This document shows positions 1 through 5,071 of a DNA stretch of 5,203 nucleotides, piece after piece. Positions within the stretch are counted from its first letter, which is position 1, and every line of letters begins with the position of its first letter. A program made the position numbers and the translations under genes. Source of the stretch: Parachlamydiaceae bacterium (GTDB taxonomy: Bacteria > Chlamydiota > Chlamydiia > Chlamydiales > Parachlamydiaceae); NCBI GenBank assembly GCA_013815395.1, contig JACDGH010000204.1:1-5203 (forward strand), written 5' to 3'. The notes beneath the pieces were generated by a model. It worked only from the letters and a program-made list of their open reading frames with translations, searched no databases and was not told where the DNA came from.

Positions 1-239
1 TAACGGATTTTGCTGACTTTTTTGTAGTTTCTTCGTATGTCCATTTGCGTAAACCTGACAAGGACATTTTCCAGCTAGCTCTCGATCTAGTGCAAACTCC
101 TCCTGAAAGCATTATTTATATAGATGTCCGTGGATGGTTTATAGATATTGCTAGCAAAATGGGCATTCGAGGTGTGAAGCACATAGACTTAAAAACCACT
201 ATAAATGCCATTAAAGACATTATTAATTCCACTTTATGA
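1..239 (+). CDS. HAD-superfamily hydrolase, C-terminal part (5' end outside window)
   Basis: The frame is open from the first bases to a TGA at 237-239, giving 78 visible residues, so this is the end of a gene that starts upstream. The visible sequence reads like the C-terminal half of a HAD subfamily IA phosphatase or dehalogenase: 'FFVVSSYVHLRKPD' carries the motif II-type serine region and the motif III lysine (RKPD, visible residues 16-19), followed by 'IFQLALDLVQTPPESIIYIDVR', the usual helix and strand leading to motif IV. Family members hydrolyse small phosphorylated (or halogenated) substrates in the cytosol through an N-terminal Asp nucleophile, which is outside the window. Motif IV is normally IDD; here it is IDV (D41, V42), so the second acidic residue is missing. 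A TTG at 45 could in principle start a short ORF, but the homologous-looking sequence continues upstream of it. The stop overlaps the next ATG (ATGA, 236-239), suggesting translational coupling. The substrate cannot be predicted. Confidence 0.75.
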   Translation, partial: TDFADFFVVSSYVHLRKPDKDIFQLALDLVQTPPESIIYIDVRGWFIDIASKMGIRGVKHIDLKTTINAIKDIINSTL

Positions 240-1045
240 ATATTATTTCAAAAATTCTACAGACCATTTCCATATTAAGCATTCCCTTAAGTGCTTCTTG
301 TGTGGAGGAATATAAGCCGATCCTTATATCATCCGCCGATGCTGAAGCGGTGGGGCGTAAAATATGGCGCAATGAGTGCGGTGGTACGATCACGGGTTTG
401 ACTTCTTGGAATCAAGGCGAGGATTTCCCTTCCCTTGGCATTTGTCACTTCATTTGGTATTTTAAAGGTCAGGTAAGTCCATTTTGCGAAATCTTTCCTG
501 ACGTGTTGGCATTTTTAGTTGTTCGCGGCGTGGTTTTACCTGATTGGCTAGCAAAGGATAGAGCCTGCCCGTGGTCATCACGGGATGAGTTTATGCAGCA
601 ACTTAATTCTCCTCAAATGGTTGAGCTGCGGGAATTGCTGCAAAATACGATTTGCTTGCAAGCCGAATTTATGGCATTGCGGTTGCAAAAATCTTTACCA
701 GTCATGGTTAGCAAATTTCCTCAAGCAAAGCGCCAGCAGATGATTAAAAGTTTTAATTTGTTAATGCTACAGCCGCAAGGACTTTACGCTATTCTTGATT
801 ATCTCAACTTTAAGGGTGAAGGTTTATTACCTACGGAAGCCTATCAAGGTGAGGGGTGGGGATTGATTCAAGTGTTAGAGACAATGAAAGAATCACAGGG
901 TGATGAAAGTATTTTAAATGCTTTTGTTGAAGCGGCAAATGATGTTTTAGAGCGTCGAGTCGCTAATAGTCCTATTGAACGCAATGAAAAACGTTGGCTT
1001 AAAGGCTGGCAAAATCGCACTGCAACTTATTTAAGGGCGGAGTAG
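236..1045 (+). CDS. Exported protein with lysozyme-like motif region
   Basis: This is a 269-residue protein. Residues 1-21 look like a Sec signal peptide: a short Lys-containing N-region, a hydrophobic core 'ILQTISILSIPLS', then 'SAS' before Cys22. Type I cleavage fits, while a lipoprotein is less likely because the -3 position is Ser rather than Leu. Residues 40-75 hold the most recognisable stretch, 'RKIWRNECGGTITGLTSWNQ' followed by 'GEDFPSLGICHFIWY'. The Glu47-Gly-Gly spacing to a Gly-Ile-x-His motif (H71) recalls lysozyme-fold muramidases, where a Glu precedes a T/S-x-G-x-GH segment, so I infer a peptidoglycan-directed glycosidase in the periplasm, with Glu47 as the candidate acid. A second patterned stretch is 'YQGEGWGLIQVL' (203-214), and the C-terminus (about 240-266) has 'ERRVANSPIERNEKRWLKGW'. 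I believe similar proteins are annotated as hypothetical in various Gram-negatives. The ATG at 236 overlaps the upstream stop by 4 bp and has no Shine-Dalgarno sequence, so reinitiation from the HAD gene is likely. The fold assignment is inference. Confidence 0.72.
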   Translation: MNIISKILQTISILSIPLSASCVEEYKPILISSADAEAVGRKIWRNECGGTITGLTSWNQGEDFPSLGICHFIWYFKGQVSPFCEIFPDVLAFLVVRGVVLPDWLAKDRACPWSSRDEFMQQLNSPQMVELRELLQNTICLQAEFMALRLQKSLPVMVSKFPQAKRQQMIKSFNLLMLQPQGLYAILDYLNFKGEGLLPTEAYQGEGWGLIQVLETMKESQGDESILNAFVEAANDVLERRVANSPIERNEKRWLKGWQNRTATYLRAE

Positions 1046-1050
1046 TAATG

Positions 1051-2907
1051 CTAGAATATATATTCGCCTGCGATATTTCTGGTGTTGTGCCCATCGAGGA
1101 CATGAAAGGCTCGAAGCTTATTAAGGGTGATGGGGGAAAGTTGTCCTATGGGGAAATAGACCACTTTCTTGCCGAAGCGGCGCGCGTAGCTTTTGAGGGC
1201 AGTACGGGGAGGTTTTGCAGCAACATAGGTAATTAAAGGCTTTACAGCATAATCAATGGCAGCCATCAATAGTACTTCGGCTTTGGTACGGCAATCTTGG
1301 TAGTCGGCATCCGACCATACATCATATAATCGGCGAGGAGGGTATGACATCATGAAGCCCCCATATTCGCACCGGCTGATTCCGGGTCCGATCACATTAT
1401 CAGTTAAGGGTGTGGCGTAAAAAGCCATATCAGACTCTTGGACATGTTCTCCAAGCCAAGTTGTTTGCCAAGAATATTTTTCTATCTTTTCATTTTCTTC
1501 GTCCGAACTATCTTCATCAAAAATTATGACTACCGAACCAACACCACCTGGGGGTTTGCCTTTAGTTTTGACATAAAGTGTTTTTTCATGCCAATGTCGA
1601 ATAGTCTCCCTAGTATCGACCCCATCTTCGATGCTGCTTGAGAATGGGATTGTGCGCGCTGACTCTTCGGTGAGAATTTGTGTGCCTTTTTTCTTTAGAA
1701 ATTCGCCGAATTTTTCAATAACGCCATCTTCAGGGGGATAGGAGCAAATGCTGAATGGTCCAGGAGGAATCAGGCGAAATTTAGAGCGATCTTTGCGATG
1801 GCGTTGGAAGTACGAAGTTTTGGAGCTCTTTTGTTTAAGATGGAAGCGAATGTTTTTGCTTTTCCCCCAAACATCTTGAATGGATAAATCAAGTTCTAGA
1901 AGATTATCGATATTGCGACGAAAGGGGTATTCGGTCGCTTTTTGCCACAATTCATAAGCATAGTTGTCATCGACACAGCTTTTACCGGCAGTCAATATTT
2001 GGAAAAGGTCAGGCATTAGCTGATTGCGTATTAGAGCATAATTACGCAAAAATTTCATGATATTGCGGATATGATATTTGGGAAATGCATTTCCAGTATT
2101 TTGAATATACTGTTCAGTCGCATCTCTAAAGAGATGATATATAATTTTTTGTCTATCAGGCGGAAAATCAGAAACAAGTTTCTGTGAAGGGGGTTGGTTT
2201 ACAAGTTTTTCTCTAAGTGCTTCATATTGCCTGGAGACCCATCCAAATTCGGCCATCACCTCGCGGCAAGATTCTTCGGTGAGGGTGCATAATTCAACCA
2301 CACTTCTTTCCGCATGTTCTAAAACCGGAAAAGAAGGGCTGTCGACTAATTTTAAAATGCTTTCTACGTGGGACATGCCGCCCACAAAAAGAACTCTGTC
2401 ATAGCGTAATGAAAGCTCTTTAAGTCGCTTTGCCATATACATTTCGCGTGCATGATCAGCTGGACTTTTAACAATTCCTTTATTTAAAACAAGTTTTTGA
2501 TAAGCCTCGTAGTAATTTTTGAGGCCGATACGTTGTATGGCATAGGGGTCAGGAAGATATTCGTGAACATTTGGATAATAATCTACATCGAGATCAATAC
2601 ACCAAGCAGCAATTTGAGCTTCCTGTGCTGAACGCAATGCTTCAAATGCGCCATCACAGGGTTCGCATAGATAATATAATGGAGAAAGAGTTTTATCATA
2701 AGTGATAGCAATGCTGATATCTGGAAGCCGAGAGGCAGCATGCAATAACTGCAACTGCATCGTTTCAGCTAATTCCACAGCCACACAATCGGGTTTGATT
2801 AGGTCAAACGCTAAACGCACTTGAGCAGCCAATTCCATGTTATAATGGATGATGGGTACAGCCCAGATGTTATTTTTATGTAGAGTAAAGGCTTCTTCAG
2901 GATTCAT
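1051..2907 (-). CDS. Large TraB/ChaN-like protein paired with MoxR ATPase
   Basis: This is a 618-residue protein of unknown function. Residues 12-190 resemble the TraB/ChaN/EreA-like fold: strand and His in 'IWAVPIIHYNMELA' (H21, E25), 'LIKPDCVAVELAE' (Glu45), the helix 'HAREMYMAKRLKELS' (152-167), and 'DRVLFVGGMSHVESI' (170-184, H180), which matches the late G-G/A-x-x-H signature of these proteins. I infer membership of, or relation to, the DUF5682-type group recalled as occurring beside MoxR and vWA genes. Residues 200-350 are probably helical. Residues 430-618 form a separate region rich in Trp, Tyr, Gly and Pro that I do not recognise ('GGVGSVVIIFDED', 'WLGEHVQESDMAFYATP', 'GPGISRCEYGGFMMSYPP'). 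There is no signal peptide or obvious membrane segment, so it is probably cytosolic. I chose ATG at 2907; a TTG two codons upstream (2913) lies only 5 bp from the MoxR stop. The gene begins 11 bp after the ATPase gene with no good ribosome site, so coupled expression is likely. Confidence 0.85.
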   Translation of the reverse strand: MNPEEAFTLHKNNIWAVPIIHYNMELAAQVRLAFDLIKPDCVAVELAETMQLQLLHAASRLPDISIAITYDKTLSPLYYLCEPCDGAFEALRSAQEAQIAAWCIDLDVDYYPNVHEYLPDPYAIQRIGLKNYYEAYQKLVLNKGIVKSPADHAREMYMAKRLKELSLRYDRVLFVGGMSHVESILKLVDSPSFPVLEHAERSVVELCTLTEESCREVMAEFGWVSRQYEALREKLVNQPPSQKLVSDFPPDRQKIIYHLFRDATEQYIQNTGNAFPKYHIRNIMKFLRNYALIRNQLMPDLFQILTAGKSCVDDNYAYELWQKATEYPFRRNIDNLLELDLSIQDVWGKSKNIRFHLKQKSSKTSYFQRHRKDRSKFRLIPPGPFSICSYPPEDGVIEKFGEFLKKKGTQILTEESARTIPFSSSIEDGVDTRETIRHWHEKTLYVKTKGKPPGGVGSVVIIFDEDSSDEENEKIEKYSWQTTWLGEHVQESDMAFYATPLTDNVIGPGISRCEYGGFMMSYPPRRLYDVWSDADYQDCRTKAEVLLMAAIDYAVKPLITYVAAKPPRTALKSYARRFGKKVVYFPIGQLSPITLNKLRAFHVLDGHNTRNIAGEYIF

Positions 2908-2918
2908 TAGCAATATTC

Positions 2919-3773
2919 TTATATAATATGCGAAAGAGCTTCATCGCCAAGGGTCATGACAATTGCCTGTTGCAAGACATTGTTGATATTTCCCTGGTTG
3001 CCATTAACACTTTTTAGTCTTTTAGCGGCATAGCGTGCGATATTAATCCCGTCACGCACAGTGTAATTTTCATTGCTAGCGTGCGCTCTTTGGAGGAAGT
3101 TGACCACATATTCTAAAATATGCTCATCCACAAAAGGTAGGTTTTCTCGTAAAATGCGCTTTTCTTCGTCGGCTTCCGGAAAATCTAAAAAGATTTGCGG
3201 TTGTAAGCGACTATGTATATATTCCGGAATTTCAAAGGTGGAAGCATCGTCATTCATAGTGACGCAGATGCGGAACTCAGGGCTAGCAGAGACTTTTAAT
3301 CCGGCGACAATTGATTCAATGTAGCGTCGCGTATCGAGTAGGGGAGCAAGTGATGCCCACGATTTCTCACTCATCCGATTAGCTTCGTCTAAAATGCAGA
3401 CACCGCCACGTATCATAGCAGTCACTAAAGCTGAAGCTACATACCGGATACCGCCGGCTTTATCGATCACAGGAGTGATGAGAAGGTCTTCCGGTCGCGT
3501 ATCCATAGTGCATTGGAAAATATAGACTTGTTTTTTTAAATGTTTGGCTGCAGCATAAGCTAGCGTAGTTTTGCCAACACCAGGTTTTCCAATCAATCGT
3601 GGATTTAAAGGAATATCAATTTCATCGATAACTAGCCATGCTGCAAGCAGTTGCTCTAAAACATCCCTTTGCCCAATCCATGAAAAATTAAATTCATCAG
3701 GGAAACCAAGAGAAATTTCCACCCCTTGAATGTTTATTTTGCTTTCGTGTTCGCTTGGCAGTGAATAATTCAT
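2919..3773 (-). CDS. MoxR-family AAA+ ATPase
   Basis: This is a 284-residue AAA+ protein of typical single-module MoxR length. Visible motifs in order are: an N-terminal 'WIGQRDVLEQLLAAWL' (residues 32-47), Walker A GKPGVGKT (62-69), Walker B 'VCILDEANRM' (125-134, D129 E130), sensor 1 Asn174 in 'TMNDD', a candidate arginine finger in 'HSRLQPQ' (R189), and sensor 2-type 'TVRDGINIARYA' (R240). All key ATPase residues are present, so it should be active. MoxR ATPases are cytosolic chaperones or remodelling factors that help mature or assemble partner proteins, usually with a vWA-domain partner encoded next door. Here the immediate downstream partner is the 618-residue TraB/ChaN-like protein, and no vWA gene is seen, so that protein is the likely client or co-factor. 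The start is the ATG at 3771-3773, supported by a strong Shine-Dalgarno AGGGAG on the minus strand (3787-3782) with 8 bp spacing. The 90 bp gap to the ttcA-like gene upstream suggests it may have its own promoter. Confidence 0.93.
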   Translation of the reverse strand: MNYSLPSEHESKINIQGVEISLGFPDEFNFSWIGQRDVLEQLLAAWLVIDEIDIPLNPRLIGKPGVGKTTLAYAAAKHLKKQVYIFQCTMDTRPEDLLITPVIDKAGGIRYVASALVTAMIRGGVCILDEANRMSEKSWASLAPLLDTRRYIESIVAGLKVSASPEFRICVTMNDDASTFEIPEYIHSRLQPQIFLDFPEADEEKRILRENLPFVDEHILEYVVNFLQRAHASNENYTVRDGINIARYAAKRLKSVNGNQGNINNVLQQAIVMTLGDEALSHII

Positions 3774-3863
3774 GCGCTATGCTCCCTTTATTGATTAAAA
3801 CTGGCGCAGGCACAAATTGCGCGATTAGTTAGCGTCAGGTATCAGATAAGGTAACTGATAGAA
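3774..3863 (-). other. Spacer with two short inverted repeats between ttcA and the MoxR gene
   Basis: This 90 bp gap separates two genes read in the same direction. It contains two short inverted repeats: TATCAG (3840-3845) with CTGATA (3855-3860), and GCGCA (3804-3808) with TGCGC (3818-3822), each with a 9 nt loop. On the minus strand the second is followed after 2 nt by GTTTTAAT (3801-3794), so it could act as a weak terminator or attenuator for ttcA read-through. The stems are only 5-6 bp, so this is tentative. No convincing promoter for the MoxR gene is visible here; TTGTGC (3817-3812) is a poor -35 candidate with no good -10 at 17 bp. The ribosome site AGGGAG for the MoxR gene lies at 3787-3782. 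Confidence 0.3.
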
Positions 3864-4604
3864 TCATTTTCGAGAAGCTTTATCCGACCCATAAATTAGG
3901 CCGGCGCTGGCAATGTTAGAACGAGCGTCAGGAAAGAGAGCTTCGATCTCTGAAAGCAATTGGTCAACCCGACGGCGCATGGAGTCTTGCCCCACAGGAC
4001 AACGGCACATGATGCGCTTAAATCCATGTTGTTCAGCAAAAGTGCGAATGTCATTTTCCGCAACGTAAATGAGTGGGCGTATAATAGTTACGCCGTAATC
4101 ATGCATTGTGATTTTAGGAAGATTTCCGGCGAATTCCCCTTTATGCAGCAGATTCATTAAGAGGGTTTGGGCGTGATCATCGCGGTGATGTCCAAAAGCA
4201 ATGGTTGTTATTCCCAGGCCCTTGGCCGCATCGAATAACAAGCGGCGTCGCTCTCGTGAACAGCTATAGCATTCTAAAGTTTCGAGCTTTTGGTGAGATT
4301 CTCTGCTGATAAAGTTGACTTCTAAGCGATCACATATGCCCTTTAAGTAATTGAGGTCAACCCCCGCTCCGCAGGAAAAGGCTCCATCAACATGGATAGC
4401 GTGGATTTCAAAAGGGGGGAATCCTCGGCCCGATATAGCCTTAAGCATAAAAAGCAGTGCCAGGCTATCTTTGCCTCCACTTAGGGCAATGGCAATTTTT
4501 TCAATGCCTTCGACCATTTGGTAATCAAAAAGCGCTTTTCTGATAGTGCTTTCGAGGCGCTTGCCAAGGCCTGACCAGGGGGGAGATGCGAAGGGATATT
4601 CCAT
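3864..4604 (-). CDS. ttcA: tRNA 2-thiocytidine(32) synthetase, TtcA type
   Basis: This is a 246-residue PP-loop ATPase. TtcA enzymes adenylate C32 of certain tRNAs and replace its oxygen with sulfur, using a [4Fe-4S] cluster held by three cysteines. Visible here are the PP-loop SGGKDS (42-47), 'IHAIHVDGAFSCGA' (67-80), the CxxC pair in 'ECYSCSRERRRLLF' (C112, C115), 'IAFGHHRDDHAQTLLMNLLH' (135-154), 'IIRPLIYVAENDIRTFA' (174-190), and a late cysteine cluster CRC (C200, C202) followed by 'PVGQDSMRRR'. One of C200/C202, more likely C202, would be the third cluster ligand. TilS is less likely because it lacks the CxxC plus late Cys pattern. The protein is shorter than the E. coli enzyme (about 310 residues) and its sequence looks chlamydial in style. 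The start is ATG at 4602-4604; no Shine-Dalgarno sequence is visible upstream, and a -10-like TATAGT sits 8 bp before the ATG. Confidence 0.88.
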   Translation of the reverse strand: MEYPFASPPWSGLGKRLESTIRKALFDYQMVEGIEKIAIALSGGKDSLALLFMLKAISGRGFPPFEIHAIHVDGAFSCGAGVDLNYLKGICDRLEVNFISRESHQKLETLECYSCSRERRRLLFDAAKGLGITTIAFGHHRDDHAQTLLMNLLHKGEFAGNLPKITMHDYGVTIIRPLIYVAENDIRTFAEQHGFKRIMCRCPVGQDSMRRRVDQLLSEIEALFPDARSNIASAGLIYGSDKASRK

Positions 4605-4612
4605 AAATTTTA

Positions 4613-4640
4613 ACTATAGCAGTTACGGTTTAAATGTTTA
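4613..4640 (-). promoter_or_regulatory. Candidate promoter for ttcA, possibly giving a leaderless mRNA
   Basis: On the minus strand, TAAACA (4640-4635, 4 of 6 matches to TTGACA) and TATAGT (4618-4613, 5 of 6 matches to TATAAT) are separated by 16 bp. Transcription would begin about 7 bp downstream, at or next to the ATG at 4604. This agrees with the absence of a ribosome binding site before ttcA. The -35 match is weak, so other placements are possible. Confidence 0.35.
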
Positions 4641-4663
4641 TAAAAAATAAGAAGGATGATACA

Positions 4664-4771
4664 ATGAATTATAGTGACAAGTCAAGATTGTTTTTTTATA
4701 ATAATATTATATTGAGGAATTATGGATCAAAAAATTGGGCGAAACGATCTATGCCCTTGCGGTTCTGGTAA
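4664..4771 (+). CDS. Possible 35-codon leader ORF overlapping the SEC-C start
   Basis: An ATG at 4664 is preceded by GAAGGA (4651-4656) with 7 bp spacing, a better ribosome site than those of several genes here. The frame runs 35 codons to TAA at 4769-4771, crossing the start of the SEC-C gene in a different reading frame. The peptide begins MNYSDKSRLFFYNN and has no recognised domain. It also runs through the predicted promoter at 4674-4702, so it could be translated only from a transcript starting further upstream, where only a weak TATAAA (4639-4644) is seen. It may be a chance match; low confidence. Confidence 0.2.
   Translation: MNYSDKSRLFFYNNIILRNYGSKNWAKRSMPLRFW
4674..4702 (+). promoter_or_regulatory. 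Sigma70-type promoter for the SEC-C gene
   Basis: GTGACA (4674-4679, 5 of 6 matches to TTGACA) and a perfect TATAAT (4697-4702) are separated by 17 bp, the optimal spacing. Transcription would begin near 4709, leaving a leader of about 13 nt that contains GAGGA (4714-4718), the ribosome site for the ATG at 4722. It faces away from the ttcA promoter, making 4605-4721 a divergent control region. Confidence 0.6.
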
Positions 4772-4946
4772 GAAATATAAACAGTGTTGCATGTTGAATA
4801 TTAAGCCTCCCGCCACAAAGCGCAAGTTAACAGCAAAGTGGATCAATGCTCCGCAGGCTGAGATTCCAAATCTGATGGAAAGGACTTTTGGTAATTCTAT
4901 ATCTAAAGCCGATAAGACCTATACCCCACCAATAATTTCTGAATAA
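4722..4946 (+). CDS. Small SEC-C motif protein
   Basis: This is a 74-residue protein with a SEC-C motif at its very N-terminus: 'GRNDLCPCGSGKKYKQCC' (residues 6-23), with the four metal ligands C11, C13, C22 and C23. The motif binds zinc and is best known at the C-terminus of SecA, where it contacts SecB and ribosomes; it also occurs alone or joined to other domains in many small proteins of unknown role. The remaining 50 residues are basic at first ('PPATKRKLTAKW', 30-41) and then low in recognisable structure, so no second domain can be named. The ATG at 4722 follows GAGGA with a short spacer, and a good promoter lies directly upstream, so the gene is probably monocistronic. The stop TAA (4944-4946) lies within an AT palindrome. 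A role in protein-protein or ribosome contact is inference. Confidence 0.88.
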   Translation: MDQKIGRNDLCPCGSGKKYKQCCMLNIKPPATKRKLTAKWINAPQAEIPNLMERTFGNSISKADKTYTPPIISE

Positions 4947-4966
4947 GATATATATATATATATCTT
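4945..4966. repeat. Alternating-AT perfect palindrome
   Basis: A 22 bp perfect palindrome consists of AAG, a core of alternating A and T (4948-4963), and CTT. It begins inside the TAA stop codon of the SEC-C gene. It could form a hairpin in the transcript 3' end, but it has only one G-C pair per arm and only TTT after it, so it would be a weak terminator. Dinucleotide slippage could also have produced it. Confidence 0.7.
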
Positions 4967-5071
4967 TAGTATATAATTATGATTATAACTTATCTTAATA
5001 AGACAGGTTTAATTTGTGAATTGATAAAATTATTTTTAATATAAATTTTTTTTTGTAATTATTGAGGTGTT
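4967..5071 (+). promoter_or_regulatory. AT-rich upstream region of the last gene
   Basis: Together with the adjoining palindrome, 4947-5071 is only about 15% G+C by hand count, far below the neighbouring genes. Candidate promoter elements are TTGTGA (5014-5019) with TAATAT (5037-5042) at 17 bp, both only 4 of 6 matches, and TATAAA (5040-5045). A nine-T run lies at 5046-5054. The exact promoter cannot be fixed. The ribosome site ATTGAGG (5061-5067) precedes the ATG at 5072 and repeats the ATTGAGG (4711-4717) of the SEC-C gene. Confidence 0.35.

Noticed and set aside
1048..1236. A 62-codon plus-strand frame beginning just after the lysozyme-like gene
   Set aside because: It lies fully antisense to the motif-rich C-terminus of the 618-residue protein, has no ribosome site, and its peptide has no recognisable motif.
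1051..1620. A vWA domain in the C-terminal region of the MoxR partner
   Set aside because: 'VVIIFDED' looks like a vWA-type strand, but no DxSxS MIDAS motif or later Thr/Asp signature follows, so a vWA call is not supported.
1438..1641. Plus-strand frame with a hydrophobic Phe-rich stretch resembling a membrane segment
   Set aside because: It is antisense to the large MoxR partner gene; the Phe-rich run is the complement of Glu/Lys-rich coding sequence, a common artefact.
2908..2913. TTG start two codons upstream for the MoxR partner
   Set aside because: An ATG at 2907 is the more usual start codon, lies 11 bp after the MoxR stop rather than 5, and the two extra residues add nothing recognisable.
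3073..3324. Plus-strand frame of 83 codons rich in Ser, Lys and Cys
   Set aside because: It is antisense to the MoxR ATPase gene, whose motifs are clear, and its start has no ribosome site.
3804..3860. A strong intrinsic terminator after ttcA
   Set aside because: The two inverted repeats have stems of only 5-6 bp with 9 nt loops and a short, offset T run, so only a weak site can be proposed.
3960..4160. Plus-strand frame of 66 codons
   Set aside because: It is antisense to ttcA, within the region coding for its conserved C-terminal motifs.
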